From assembly GCA_024330265.1 (NCBI GenBank), contig JANDLT010000032.1, forward strand, positions 1 through 57,450: a stretch of 57,450 bases of DNA, written 5' to 3'. Positions 17,388-27,373 of the stretch are shown here, one piece after another. The stretch comes from Pyrinomonadaceae bacterium MAG19_C2-C3 (GTDB lineage Bacteria; Acidobacteriota; Blastocatellia; Pyrinomonadales; Pyrinomonadaceae). The translations under genes and the position numbers were made by a program. Numbering within the stretch: position 1 is the stretch's first letter; the number at the start of each line of letters is the position of its first letter. A model generated the notes under the pieces. It was given only the letters and a program-made list of their open reading frames with translations. It did no database searches and had not been told where the DNA came from.

Positions 17388-18560
17388 GTGCTAGTTGGCT
17401 TACCGAAGGAAATCAAAGATAACGAGTATCGCGTCGGGATGACGCCCGCCGGAGTGCGCGCGTTGACCGATGCCGGACACAAGGTTGTGGTTGAACAGGA
17501 CGCGGGCGAGGGTTCGGGTTTTGAAAACGCCTTGTATGAAAAAGCGGGGGCGACGATTCTGGGTTCTGCCGATGAAGTGTGGGGGCAGGGCGAGATGATC
17601 GTGAAAGTCAAAGAACCCATCAAGCCCGAATACAATCGTATGCGTGAAGGGCAGTTGCTTTTCACCTACCTTCACCTCGCCCCCGACCCGGAACAAACGA
17701 AGGCTTTGCTCGAACGAAAAGTTTCGGCGGTCGCATATGAAACCGTGACGGACAAGCGCGGAACTTTGCCGCTTTTAACTCCAATGTCGGAAGTCGCGGG
17801 GCGCATGGCGGTACAGGTCGGAGCGCAGTATTTGGAGAAAATCAACGGCGGGCGCGGCGTGTTGCTGGGCGGCGTTCCGGGCGTTCCGGCGGGGCGCGTC
17901 GTGATTCTGGGCGGCGGTGTCGTCGGCACAAACGCCGCGAAAATGGCTGTCGGCTTGGGAGCGCAAGTCACGATTGTTGATAATAACCTTGACCGTTTGC
18001 GCGAACTCGACGACATCTTTTTATCGCGCATCACGACGCTGGCTTCGAGTCGTTATGCGATTCACGAAGCGATTTCGCACGCCGATCTAATCGTCGGCGG
18101 CGTGCTGATTCCCGGAGCCGCCGCGCCGCACCTTGTGACGCGCGAGATGTTGAAAGACGTGCCGAACGGGGCGGTCGTCGTGGACGTTTCGGTTGACCAA
18201 GGTGGGTGCATCGAGACGACGCATCCGACGACGCACAGCGACCCGACTTTCTATGTCGAAGGCGTCTTGCATTATTGCGTCGCCAACATGCCCGGAGCAG
18301 TTCCGCGCACGTCAACTTTCGCATTGACGAACGCGACGCTGCCTTACGTTTTGAAGTTAGCGAATCACGGATTTATGGAAGCCGTGACGGGCGACAACGG
18401 CTTAAAAGCAGGCGTCAATACCTACGCCGGAAAGCTTACCTACGAAGCCGTCGCCGAAGCGCAAAACTTGGACTACACGCCGTTTGACGACATCGCACGC
18501 GGAACTACAAGTACGACGACGGCGAACACCACGACGCAGGGCGCGACAACGGGAATCTAA
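17388..18560 (+). CDS. ald: Alanine dehydrogenase
   Basis: A 390-residue NAD-dependent enzyme interconverting L-alanine and pyruvate plus ammonia. The start is GTG, with GGAGA eight bases before it. The N-terminal signature [14 protein letters not shown], the catalytic-His region [10 protein letters not shown] and the Rossmann segment [13 protein letters not shown] are present, as are [10 protein letters not shown] and the late [11 protein letters not shown]. The last 22 residues form a Thr/Gly-rich tail ([10 protein letters not shown]) not normally found in the family. A strong terminator follows, so this ends the transcript. Confidence 0.96.
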   Translation: MLVGLPKEIKDNEYRVGMTPAGVRALTDAGHKVVVEQDAGEGSGFENALYEKAGATILGSADEVWGQGEMIVKVKEPIKPEYNRMREGQLLFTYLHLAPDPEQTKALLERKVSAVAYETVTDKRGTLPLLTPMSEVAGRMAVQVGAQYLEKINGGRGVLLGGVPGVPAGRVVILGGGVVGTNAAKMAVGLGAQVTIVDNNLDRLRELDDIFLSRITTLASSRYAIHEAISHADLIVGGVLIPGAAAPHLVTREMLKDVPNGAVVVDVSVDQGGCIETTHPTTHSDPTFYVEGVLHYCVANMPGAVPRTSTFALTNATLPYVLKLANHGFMEAVTGDNGLKAGVNTYAGKLTYEAVAEAQNLDYTPFDDIARGTTSTTTANTTTQGATTGI

Positions 18561-18586
18561 ATTCCGGCGAAGCCCTCGACATAAAA

Positions 18587-18634
18587 ACAAGCGAAGAGGC
18601 GGGTTGTTTATAAACAGCCCGCCTCTTCGCTTGT
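18587..18634 (+). terminator. Strong hairpin terminator after ald
   Basis: A 20-bp stem (ACAAGCGAAGAGGCGGG... pairing with CCCGCCTCTTCGCTTGT, one G-U) with an 8-base loop is followed by TTTG. It lies 27 bases past the alanine dehydrogenase stop and may also serve the convergent response-regulator gene. Confidence 0.85.
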
Positions 18635-18699
18635 TTGAAGTATTTGCGTGTGAGACTAAACCTGTATCGTGTTTGCAGTGATAGTTTGGAAAAACCCTT

Positions 18700-19146
18700 T
18701 TACGCCGCGAGCGCGGCTTTGTGAAGCAAGGATTTTACGGAATGAACTATTTCGGCGGCAGCGGCGGGTTTAGGAATAAACGTGTCAACATAGCCGCGCG
18801 TTTCGGCGATGCCGGTGGTCAAGCCGCTTAGTAAAACCGTTGGAACGTGGGATGTCGCGGGATGTTGACGCAGGTAACGACACAGTTCGCGCCCGTCCAA
18901 ACCGGGCAACATGCCGTCCGTCACAACCGCGTCAATCGAGTGCGTCATCGCCAGTTCGACGGCTTCCATGCCGTCGCCCGCCGCGACGATGGCGAAACCC
19001 GCGCGTTGTAAAACGACGCTCAAGTAACGGCGCATCGCCGAATCGTCTTCGACAAGCAAAATCGTCGGTCGTCCCGTCGCGGCGGATGCTCCGTTAAGTG
19101 GCGGCGCGGGTGTGATGCCGGGAACGATGTGGTTGGCGATGCTCAT
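18700..19146 (-). CDS. Single-domain response regulator
   Basis: A 148-residue receiver protein with a short N-terminal extension (residues 1-25). The receiver shows the acidic pair in ILLVEDDSAM, phosphoacceptor Asp77 in VVTDGMLPG, Ser/Thr in LLSGLT and Lys126 in FIPKPAA. There is no output domain, so it acts through protein contacts, as in CheY or phosphorelay proteins. No kinase gene is adjacent; the hybrid kinase at 1960 is the only histidine kinase in the window. Confidence 0.92.
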   Translation of the reverse strand: MSIANHIVPGITPAPPLNGASAATGRPTILLVEDDSAMRRYLSVVLQRAGFAIVAAGDGMEAVELAMTHSIDAVVTDGMLPGLDGRELCRYLRQHPATSHVPTVLLSGLTTGIAETRGYVDTFIPKPAAAAEIVHSVKSLLHKAALAA

Positions 19147-19797
19147 GGTTTGACGTTTATTTGAAGATTGCTTGACGATTGTTCAGCAACGGGTGGGCGA
19201 CTTTACATCTTACAATCGTCACGCGACATCGAAACGGGATTGAGAAGGCAGGAGAAGACGGCTTGAAGCGAGCCGTTCGTGACAAGCACTGTGCAAATGC
19301 GATGCCGTGATGATAAGCGCGGCTTTAGCATGTTCTAAGCCTGAGGTGAAGCGCGGTTCGTTCAGTCTGACGGCGTTGTGATAGTCATAGTCTTCATTTT
19401 GAACGACGCGGTGATGTCCGAATAGTCGTGCCGTCAAATGGTGCGTGCGCGTGTCTGTGTTAGAATGCGCGGTTTCTCCGGCGCGAAGGTTTTGCAGGGT
19501 GAACGCCTTTGATAGCGAAGCACCCGAAAAGCCACCGGATGTGGATTTGTAAGAAGCGAATTTACGAAGTCACCTTACGCGGTGACGAAGTTTCGCGGCT
19601 CTGCCGCCTGATGTGCGGTGAGGCTGCCGCCTCACCGTCAAATATCTGAAAGGTCTTCGAGGCTACGCCTCGAACGTAGGCGGCGCAGCCGCCATAAATT
19701 TCTGAGAGCGGGTCGGAAAGGCAGAGCCTTTCCGCACATCGGGCGGCACAGCCGCTCTACCGCGTAAGGTGACTTACGAAGAAAGATTTGAGTTTTT
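19147..19797. other. Non-coding region of about 650 bp
   Basis: No convincing gene. 19147-19560 shows no structure I can name beyond a weakly coding-like minus-strand frame (19219-19437) that I do not accept. 19569-19773 is an inverted-repeat element described separately. Confidence 0.6.
19569..19773. mobile_element. Hairpin-rich MITE-like element, 205 bp, with target duplication
   Basis: The ends are inverted repeats: GTCACCTTACGCGGT at the left and ACCGCGTAAGGTGAC at the right. They are flanked by the 7-bp direct repeat TTACGAA (19562-19568 and 19774-19780). The inside is a chain of palindromes (GGTGAGGCTGCCGCCTCACC, CGAGGCTACGCCTCG, GGCGGCGCAGCCGCC, GGAAAGGCAGAGCCTTTCC). No reading frame for a transposase. 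The right end lies 17 bases before the DUF512 start codon. Confidence 0.85.
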
Positions 19798-21159
19798 ATG
19801 TACGAGTTTGCTGTCACTCCGGCGACGACGCAGATACGGCGACGCGGAGTTGAAATCGCGGAAGTCGCGGCGGCGAGTCTCGCCGCTGAACTGGAACTGG
19901 AACGCGGTGACCGCATCGTGCGCGTCAACGGGCGTGCCGTGCGCGATTATCTGGACTTTCGTTTTCAAACCAGCGGCGAAGCGGAACTGACCTTCGATGT
20001 CGTCAAACACACGGGCGAAGAATGGGAAGTCGAACTGGAGCGCGGCGAAGGCGAAGATTTCGGCATCACGTTTGAACAGATTGTGCCACGTCAATGTGCC
20101 AATGATTGCCTGTTCTGTTTCTGTAAAGGCAACCCGGAAGATGCCCGCCCCGCCCTTCGCGTCCGCGATGAAGACGTGCGCCTCTCGTTTCTCTACGGTA
20201 ACTACACGACGCTCACTTCAATCACCGAAGAAGAGATGCGCCGCGTCATCGAGCAACGCATGTCACCGCAATACGTCTCCGTCCACGCGACGGACTTGGA
20301 TGTCCGCGCGCATTTATTAGGCGTGGATAAAAAACGCGCCGATATTTCCGCGAAGTTGGAACGCATGATGGATGCCGGAATTGAGATTCACGCCCAAGTC
20401 GTTTTATGTCCGAACATCAACGACGGCGCGATTTTAGAGCGCACGATACGCGACCTCGCCGCCCGTCACCCGCAAATCATCTCATGCGCCGTCGTCCCGC
20501 TCGGACTCACGAAGTACAACACCGATTCTCGCCTCACGCGCGTCACCCCTGAATGGTGTCAATCCGTAATTCGCCAAATCACACCACTTCAAAAGGAACT
20601 TCGCGCCAGACTCGGTACAACCTTCGCTTTTCTCGGCGATGAAATCTACCTGCGCGCCGGACGCCCCGTGCCTTCTCGCAAACACTACGGCGACTACCCG
20701 CAAATTGAAGACGGCATCGGCATGGTCAGAAGTTTTTACAACGAATTTGAGCAACTCCGTCGCCAACTTCATCGCCGCCCTCCCCAAAATGTACGGCGCG
20801 TGAACGGCACAATCCTCACAGGCGAGCTTTTCGCTCCGATTCTGCGGAATTTGATAGGTTCTCTAAACGAACAATTTGGCACCAAACTTCATGTTGCAGG
20901 AATCGAGAATCGCTATTTTGGCGCGGACATTACCGTCGCCGGATTGCTCACCGGTTCAGACCTCTTAGCAGCGCGCGACCAAATTGAAGGCGATTTCGCA
21001 ATTCTCCCCAGTGCCGCTGTAAAATCCGACGAACCAGTGATGCTCGATGGTATGAATCTCAGCGACATGGAGCGGCGTCTCAGCATTCCCCTCCATGCTT
21101 GGGACCTCTCCACGTTCGTTAATTCCAAATTACAAGGCAAGATTAGCGCAAATCCTTAA
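19798..21159 (+). CDS. DUF512 radical-SAM-like protein with N-terminal PDZ-like domain
   Basis: A 453-residue protein. Residues 1-75 are PDZ-like (LELERGDRIVRVNGRAV, the usual start of this family). A cluster motif follows: Cys100, Cys104 and Cys107 in CANDCLFC, the CxxxCxxC spacing of radical-SAM enzymes, with an extra Cys109. Next come DVRLSFLYGNYTTLT and the DUF512 C-terminal domain (ENRYFGADITVAGLLTG). The family is a presumed iron-sulfur oxidoreductase of unknown reaction. The start codon lacks a good ribosome site, because a mobile hairpin element ends 17 bases upstream, which may change its expression. Confidence 0.9.
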   Translation: MYEFAVTPATTQIRRRGVEIAEVAAASLAAELELERGDRIVRVNGRAVRDYLDFRFQTSGEAELTFDVVKHTGEEWEVELERGEGEDFGITFEQIVPRQCANDCLFCFCKGNPEDARPALRVRDEDVRLSFLYGNYTTLTSITEEEMRRVIEQRMSPQYVSVHATDLDVRAHLLGVDKKRADISAKLERMMDAGIEIHAQVVLCPNINDGAILERTIRDLAARHPQIISCAVVPLGLTKYNTDSRLTRVTPEWCQSVIRQITPLQKELRARLGTTFAFLGDEIYLRAGRPVPSRKHYGDYPQIEDGIGMVRSFYNEFEQLRRQLHRRPPQNVRRVNGTILTGELFAPILRNLIGSLNEQFGTKLHVAGIENRYFGADITVAGLLTGSDLLAARDQIEGDFAILPSAAVKSDEPVMLDGMNLSDMERRLSIPLHAWDLSTFVNSKLQGKISANP

Positions 21160-21493
21160 TCAATCCCACGAGTAACATACTGTCGCTAGATAAGCTGCAT
21201 CTTGCGATTAGGCACTCAAAAATTTGGATAGTTATACAAAATTATCGAAAGATTACTTCTCGATTTTTTGAGGCAACTGTCTAAACCTTACATAACAAAG
21301 CATCTAGCTGTTGATAAGAGTGACGGCATAGTTTTTGCCAATCCTTGAAGTTCAGTCACCCAATCACAGGGCAATTCAAGCTACAACTTGACTGGCAAGT
21401 GCCAAATTCCCCTTACAATTCGATGCTATAAGGGTTCCCAGTCGCGTGCGTACAAGTAAAGACAAATTAAGGATGTGTAAAAGGAGTTCCAAC
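21160..21493. other. Intergenic leader of the Oar-like receptor gene
   Basis: A 334-bp AT-rich stretch without a credible gene. It must hold the receptor promoter, but no box pair is convincing; TTGACT and TACAAT near 21389-21420 are spaced too far apart. AAGGAG lies eight bases before the chosen ATG at 21494. Confidence 0.5.
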
Positions 21494-24400
21494 ATGAAAA
21501 GATTTATTTTCGCAGTGCTAATGCTATGCGCTTTTGTAGCTTCGGCGTCAGCGCAGACCACAAGTGGCAGACTTGTCGGTACTGTTTCCGGTCCCGACGG
21601 AGTCATTCCGGGTGCAACGGTCACAGTTACTGATAATCAAACCAAAAGAGAACAGACGCTGCAGACAAGCGGTCAGGGTGCATTCTCAATCCCGCTTGAA
21701 TTCGGTACTTATACGGTTAATATTACCGCACAAGGTTTCAAAACATCTGTTACGACAGATATAAAAATCGACGTTAACAGAGAGTACACGCTTAACCCGA
21801 CTTTAGAAGTAGGACAGGTTAGTGAAGAAGTCACCGTCGTTGGCGGTGCTGATATTCTTAACGCTTCAAACGGCGAGTTGAGTACCTCGGTCAGCCCCGT
21901 TCAGATTCAGGCACTTCCGCTTGACGGTCGTAGCCCCCTCAGCTTGACGACGCTGCAGTCCGGCACGCAGAGCACCGGTGGTGTCACGACTATTAACGGT
22001 CAGCGCACGTCTTTTACAAACATCACGCGCGACGGCATCAACGTCCAAGATAACTTTATTCGCGCTAATGCTACCGATTTCTCGCCTGAGAGATCGTCAA
22101 GCGATGACACGGGTGAGTTCACGATTGTTACGCAGAATGCGGGCGCAGAGTCGGGTTACGGTGCGGCGCAGATTCAGCTCGTAACTCCGCGCGGGCAGAG
22201 TACGTTTGACGGCGCACTCTACATTTACAATCGCAATTCAAGATTCAGTGCGAACGACTTCGTAGGTAATTCAGTCGGTAGGGACCCGGTGACCGGCGAA
22301 GAGATTAGCCCACGTCCGTTTTTGAACCGCAACCAGTTCGGCGGCAGAGTCAGCGGTCCCCTTCCGTTGCCGCGCTTCGGCGAAGGCGGTCGGTCAATAA
22401 TTCGAGACAAAGCTTTCTTCTTCTTTAACTATGAGAAGCAGTTTCTGCGTCAAGCTTTCCCTTTCAGCCGCACGGTGTTAACCGAATCGGCGCGCAATGG
22501 TCTTTTCACCTTTATTGATAGTGCAGGTGCTACGCGCCAAGTCAATATCTTTTCGTTGCTTAATGGTGCTGGCGGTGCTCCCACAAGCATCAATCCATTG
22601 GTTCGAGATGAGTTTATTACAGGTGTGCCACTTGGAAACACCGGAGGGGGCGACGGTTTAAACACCACCGGCTTCAGCTTCAACCAATCATTCCCTAGTG
22701 ATTACGATTACTACACCACGAGAATTGACGTTGACATCAACGACCGCAACACGGTTAACGGCGTGTACACGGATAAAAGAGAAATTCTCCTGCGTCCCGA
22801 CGCGCAGAGTGGCGGGTTCAATCCTACCTCCGGCATCCAACAGCCCGGCACCAACAGGTTTCTTGCTCTCGCTTACCGTTATTCATCTGCGGGCGGTTTC
22901 AGCAATGAGGTGCGTGGTGGCTTCAGCTTCCCTGAAGCTATCTTTGATCAAACGGGTCCCAATCCGGGATTCTTCGTTTTTTCCCCAATTATTAGTGGAA
23001 ACACAGACCGCTTCGTGGATCAGGGACGCACGCAACGGAACTACAATATTCAAGATAATGCTTCGTTTATCGCGGGGAATCACACGGTTCGCTTCGGTTT
23101 CTTGGGGCAGTTCTTTAGAGTTAATCCGTTCAATGCGGTCGGCACTACTCCGACTTTGAATCTCGGTGTCAACCAAAACACGCCGCAATTGACGGCAGCG
23201 AGTTTCGGTTTGCCGACGGGTACGACAATCAGCGCGACCAATGTAGCGAGGGCTAATAATTTGCTGGCTACGCTTGGCGGCATTGTCGGTAGTGCTGCCG
23301 TAAGCTTCAATCAAGCGAACATCACCAGCCCATTTGGTGTTCAGCCCACGATGCAAGATTTCAAGTACGAGAACTACGCCGGCTACATTGCCGATCAATG
23401 GCGCGTTACACCGCGATTGTCACTCAATTACGGGTTGCGTTATGACGTATTCACTGCCCTTCGTCTGGAGAACGGATTGTTCTTGGAACCGGCTATTAAT
23501 GGGGCTGATCCAGTTGAAGCAATTCTCAACCCGAACGGTCGTTTCCAGTTTCTCGGCGGAAACGCCGGAAGTGACAGGGGTGCGTTCCATAACACTGACA
23601 AAAACAACTTTAGCCCGGTCGTCAGCTTCGCTTACTCGCCGGAGTTTAAGAACAACTTCTTGAATTCGTTGTTGCCCGGCGAGAATCGAACAGCGATTCG
23701 CGGCGGTTTCCGTATCAGCTATGTTCAAGATCAAGTTCTCACGACGCTCAATAACGCTGGTGTTGGAAACGTTGGGCTGGGCAGAACGATAGTAAATGCG
23801 GTCAATGCAAGTAACTCGACGCAGCTTAACCTCCGCGCGGGCGATCCTCTACCGACATTTAACGCACCGACTGCCTTGACACCGGAAACGACACCAACAT
23901 TCTTGGCAAACAACGGTCCGAACCGGAACAACTTTGGTACGGTGTTCGGCGTTGATCCTGATCTTCAAACCACAAGTATCATGGAGTACAACTTTGGCAT
24001 CCAACGTGAGATCGGCTTCCAAACTGCGATTGAAATCAAGTATGTCGGCAACCGCAGCGGTTCCTTACTGCGCGCCATTGACTACAATCAGGTTGATATT
24101 TTCAACAACGGTTTGCTTGAAGATTTCAATCGCGCACGCGCGAACCTGCTTGCTAGTGGCAGTCCTTTCACGGGCACGCCGCTAACAATCTTTGGCATCG
24201 CAGCTAATTCGCGGATTAGAATCGGGACCGGAGCAAACGCTGTTAGCTCCGCAACGTTTATCAACAATCTAAACAACGGTACGCCGGCTGATTTAGCAGG
24301 TGGCATCCTTTCTACAAACGCCGACTTCAACACTGCAAACGGACAATTTCCGATACTGCGAAATCCGAACACGGGCGTTGCGGACTTGGTTCAAAGCGAC

Positions 24401-25252
24401 GGTGGCTTCAACTACAACTCGCTTCAAGCCGAGATTCGCCGTCGCTTCGCGCAAGGCGTCTCGTTGCAGGCGAACTACACTTTCTCGAAGACCTTAACCG
24501 ACACTATCGGCACAAGTCAGCAACTCTTCGACCCTCTTCTTGATCTCAACAACCCCGGACTGGAATACACACGCTCCGATCTCGATCAGACGCACGCCTT
24601 TAATTTCAATACGGTTGCTGAATTACCTTTCGGTAGAGGCAAGCGATTCTTTGGCGATGCAGGCGGCGCGCTCGACCGCTTAATCGGAGGTTTCCAGTTC
24701 ACAACGATTCTTCGCTACGGTACGGGTCGCCCGGTTACCATCGTTGATGCGCGCGGCACGCTCAATCGCGCTGTTCGCTCAGGTCGTCAAACGCCCGACT
24801 CCCCGTTGAGCAGAAATGAAATTCAAAATCTGTTCGGCGACTTTGAATTGAATGGACAACGCTATTTCATCAATCCGAGCGTGCTTTCAATCACACAAAA
24901 CGCTGATGGAAGCTTTACCAGCCTTGCTACCAACGGTCCCGGTCAAGATCCCTTCGCCGGTCAGGTATTCTTCAACGTGGCACCGGGAACAACCGGCAGT
25001 GTGAACCGTGCAATTGTGAACGGTCCGAAGTTGTTCACCACGGACATGGGACTCCTCAAGAATATCCGCCTCAGCGAGGGAACCCGTCTTGTGTTGCGTG
25101 CCGAGGCGTTCAATGTCTTCAACCATGCCAACTTTAGACTCCCGCTAACCGTTGATATCAATAGCTCAACTTTCGGTCAGCTTTTCCCGACCGATACGTC
25201 GCCAAGCTATGAGGCGCGCCGTCTTCAATTCGCCGTGCGCTTCGAGTTCTAA
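21494..25252 (+). CDS. Oar-like TonB-dependent receptor with carboxypeptidase-regulatory-like domain
   Basis: A 1252-residue outer-membrane protein. I chose the ATG at 21494, because AAGGAG precedes it and a clean signal peptide follows (cleavage near ASASAQ, residue 21). Residues about 25-110 are the beta-sandwich regulatory-like domain (PGATVTVTDNQTKRE). A plug-like segment follows (ALPLDGRSPLSLTTLQSG), then a long beta-barrel ending in aromatic FAVRFEF. Such receptors import large substrates using TonB energy. Substrate unknown. Codon use looks more AT-rich than in neighbouring genes. A strong terminator follows. Confidence 0.93.
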   Translation: MKRFIFAVLMLCAFVASASAQTTSGRLVGTVSGPDGVIPGATVTVTDNQTKREQTLQTSGQGAFSIPLEFGTYTVNITAQGFKTSVTTDIKIDVNREYTLNPTLEVGQVSEEVTVVGGADILNASNGELSTSVSPVQIQALPLDGRSPLSLTTLQSGTQSTGGVTTINGQRTSFTNITRDGINVQDNFIRANATDFSPERSSSDDTGEFTIVTQNAGAESGYGAAQIQLVTPRGQSTFDGALYIYNRNSRFSANDFVGNSVGRDPVTGEEISPRPFLNRNQFGGRVSGPLPLPRFGEGGRSIIRDKAFFFFNYEKQFLRQAFPFSRTVLTESARNGLFTFIDSAGATRQVNIFSLLNGAGGAPTSINPLVRDEFITGVPLGNTGGGDGLNTTGFSFNQSFPSDYDYYTTRIDVDINDRNTVNGVYTDKREILLRPDAQSGGFNPTSGIQQPGTNRFLALAYRYSSAGGFSNEVRGGFSFPEAIFDQTGPNPGFFVFSPIISGNTDRFVDQGRTQRNYNIQDNASFIAGNHTVRFGFLGQFFRVNPFNAVGTTPTLNLGVNQNTPQLTAASFGLPTGTTISATNVARANNLLATLGGIVGSAAVSFNQANITSPFGVQPTMQDFKYENYAGYIADQWRVTPRLSLNYGLRYDVFTALRLENGLFLEPAINGADPVEAILNPNGRFQFLGGNAGSDRGAFHNTDKNNFSPVVSFAYSPEFKNNFLNSLLPGENRTAIRGGFRISYVQDQVLTTLNNAGVGNVGLGRTIVNAVNASNSTQLNLRAGDPLPTFNAPTALTPETTPTFLANNGPNRNNFGTVFGVDPDLQTTSIMEYNFGIQREIGFQTAIEIKYVGNRSGSLLRAIDYNQVDIFNNGLLEDFNRARANLLASGSPFTGTPLTIFGIAANSRIRIGTGANAVSSATFINNLNNGTPADLAGGILSTNADFNTANGQFPILRNPNTGVADLVQSDGGFNYNSLQAEIRRRFAQGVSLQANYTFSKTLTDTIGTSQQLFDPLLDLNNPGLEYTRSDLDQTHAFNFNTVAELPFGRGKRFFGDAGGALDRLIGGFQFTTILRYGTGRPVTIVDARGTLNRAVRSGRQTPDSPLSRNEIQNLFGDFELNGQRYFINPSVLSITQNADGSFTSLATNGPGQDPFAGQVFFNVAPGTTGSVNRAIVNGPKLFTTDMGLLKNIRLSEGTRLVLRAEAFNVFNHANFRLPLTVDINSSTFGQLFPTDTSPSYEARRLQFAVRFEF

Positions 25253-25287
25253 GTTTGTGTAAAAAGCATAAGCTGAACTTGATTTTC

Positions 25288-25329
25288 AGGGCGTTGCCTT
25301 AAGCTAAGGCAACGCCCTCTTTTATTTTA
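25288..25329 (+). terminator. Intrinsic terminator after the Oar-like receptor
   Basis: A perfect 14-bp stem (AGGGCGTTGCCTTA / TAAGGCAACGCCCT) with a 3-base loop is followed by CTTTTATTTT. This is a classical rho-independent terminator, 36 bases past the stop. Confidence 0.93.
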
Positions 25330-25466
25330 AGCAACAAAAGCGAGGGATCCACGTCAGTAATATTGAGAAATTCTGAGTGAGGCGCGATACGCTATTGAAC
25401 TCCACTTTATCTTTCGAGCGCATTTTATACATGATTGCTGCTCTACAAAACGAGAGGAAAACGACA

Positions 25467-26345
25467 ATGAGAGATTTTCACATAAGGGATAAGTTCGTCT
25501 CCGCTTTTGCGGTACTAATGCTACTGCTCATATCCGTCCCGGCGTTTTCCAGTCCACCGGTCAAAGATACAATCACGGTAGAGGAGATCGTCACTAAGCA
25601 TCTGGATTCCATTGGTTCTGCTCAAGCCCGTGCAGCCACTAAGAGTCGAATCATCTTAGGGACTTGCATCGCCACCTTTCGCGGGCGCACAACCGGAACG
25701 CTTAACGGGCAAACTGTTTTCGCTTCGCAAGGCGTGAATAATTTGTTCCTTATGAGATTCCGAGCCACTGATTATCGGCTTGAGGGATTAGCATTTAACG
25801 GTAAGGATTACAGTATTGGCTATATCCTACCCGGCACCCGATCAACATTCGGCGATTTTCTTTATAGGAGTGAAGCAATTTTCAAGCAGGGCTTGATCGG
25901 CGGTGCGCTTTCCTCGTCGTGGTCGTTACTAAACACAACGTCAGGCGATGCAAAGCTTAGTTATGGAGGAACTGGAAAAATCGGAGACAGGAAGGTTTAT
26001 AAAGTCAGGTTCCTTCCAAAAAACGGTTCAGATTTACAAATCATCTTTTTCTTTGACGCTGACAATTTCCAACATCTCCGAACGCAGTATGAGAAAACAA
26101 TTGGTGCTGGTTTAGGCAGCAATATTGACAATTCGGTGCGTCAGAGCGAAACGCGCTTCAAAATGGTGGAAGATTTTTCGGATTTCAAGAAGGAAGGCAA
26201 CCTAGTTCTGCCACATACATACGTTATTCAGTTTTCCGTTACAGGCAATGCTGGAGCAACGATAAACGAGTGGAAGACAAATTTGGTGCAGTACAACTTC
26301 AATCGTCCAATAGACATGAAGAGTTTTGATTTAGGCACTTACTAA
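25467..26345 (+). CDS. Secreted LolA-like protein of unknown function
   Basis: A 292-residue protein starting at the ATG at 25467, which has AGAGGAAAA upstream and a clear signal peptide (SAFAVLMLLLISVPAFS). The mature part begins with a helix (VEEIVTKHLDSIGSAQARA), then a series of beta strands resembling outer-membrane-lipoprotein sorting (LolA/LolB-type) folds. I know no precise family. It sits after the receptor gene but behind its terminator, so it has its own transcript. It may work in the envelope with the receptor, which is only a guess. Confidence 0.72.
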   Translation: MRDFHIRDKFVSAFAVLMLLLISVPAFSSPPVKDTITVEEIVTKHLDSIGSAQARAATKSRIILGTCIATFRGRTTGTLNGQTVFASQGVNNLFLMRFRATDYRLEGLAFNGKDYSIGYILPGTRSTFGDFLYRSEAIFKQGLIGGALSSSWSLLNTTSGDAKLSYGGTGKIGDRKVYKVRFLPKNGSDLQIIFFFDADNFQHLRTQYEKTIGAGLGSNIDNSVRQSETRFKMVEDFSDFKKEGNLVLPHTYVIQFSVTGNAGATINEWKTNLVQYNFNRPIDMKSFDLGTY

Positions 26346-26470
26346 CGCGCGGAATTTGACAGAATCCAAAACTCTAACCTATAGGTGTGTTTGAATTGCT
26401 TTTATCTCAACTAAAAATCGCTCTGAATGCGGGCAAAACGTGCAATCGAACTGGACACTAATGTCGAGTT

Positions 26471-27373
26471 ATGAAAGAAGTTATTGAGTGTGTCCCGAAT
26501 TTCAGTGAAGGGCGAGACAAAGAAATTATTAAGCGCATTATTGCCGTCGTTGAATCGGTGGCGCGTGTGCTTGACGTGCATATAGACCGGGCGCATAACC
26601 GTTCGGTCGTGACGTTCATCAGTGCGCCGGAAAGCGTGGTTGAAGCGGCGGTGCGGGCGGCGGGTGTGGCGCGCGATGTGATTGATTTGCGTGTGCATAG
26701 TGGAGCGCATCCGCGCGTCGGAGCGATGGATGTGTTGCCGTTCGTGCCGCTTGAAGGCGTGACGATGGATGAATGTGTACGTCTCGCGCATGAAGCGGGG
26801 GGGCGTATTGCGCGTGAAGTCGGTGTGCCGGTTTATTTTTACGGGGCGGCGGCGCGTAAGGCGGAGCGCGTGAAGCTTGAGGATGTGCGGCGGGGCGGGT
26901 TCGAGAGGTTGCGCGATGAGGCGGTCAGTAATCCGAATCGCGCGCCCGACATTAAGGTGGAAGGCGTGAATGGTTTGCATAAATCGGCGGGTGCGGTGCT
27001 GATTGGGGCGCGTAAGTTTTTGATTGCGTATAACATCAATTTACGCACGCGCGATGTTGAGATTGCACGGTGCATTGCGCGAAGCATACGCACGAGCGGC
27101 GGCGGGCTGGCGGCGGTCAAGGCTCTCGGACTCGAACTTAGAGAACATGGCTGGGTCCAAGTTTCGATGAACCTTGTTGATTATGAAGTGACCTCTATTG
27201 CGCGGGCGTTCGATGCGGTGCGGGATTTGGCGGATGAAGCCGGAGTCGAAATTATTGAGAGCGAAATTGTCGGCTTGGTTCCGCGTCTCGCACTGGATGA
27301 AACCGCCGATTACTTTCCGACTATCAAAGGCTTTCATCGCGGCATGATTTTGGAAAACAAATTAAGTGGATAA
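26471..27373 (+). CDS. ftcD: Glutamate formimidoyltransferase
   Basis: A 300-residue enzyme of the formiminotransferase family, which moves the formimino group of N-formimino-glutamate to tetrahydrofolate in histidine breakdown. The signature starts ECVPNFSEGRDKEII. IDRAHNRSVVTF, HSGAHPRVGAMDVLPF and YFYGAAARK follow. Only the transferase part is present; the cyclodeaminase half of the mammalian enzyme is absent, which is normal for bacteria. No other hut gene is nearby. The last two residues (Ser-Gly) and the TAA stop are encoded inside a GTGGATA repeat element. Confidence 0.94.
   Translation: MKEVIECVPNFSEGRDKEIIKRIIAVVESVARVLDVHIDRAHNRSVVTFISAPESVVEAAVRAAGVARDVIDLRVHSGAHPRVGAMDVLPFVPLEGVTMDECVRLAHEAGGRIAREVGVPVYFYGAAARKAERVKLEDVRRGGFERLRDEAVSNPNRAPDIKVEGVNGLHKSAGAVLIGARKFLIAYNINLRTRDVEIARCIARSIRTSGGGLAAVKALGLELREHGWVQVSMNLVDYEVTSIARAFDAVRDLADEAGVEIIESEIVGLVPRLALDETADYFPTIKGFHRGMILENKLSG

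Noticed and set aside
19219..19437. Minus-strand frame of 72 codons in the gap before the DUF512 gene
   Set aside because: No signal, no ribosome site, composition unlike the genes around it, and no family recognised.
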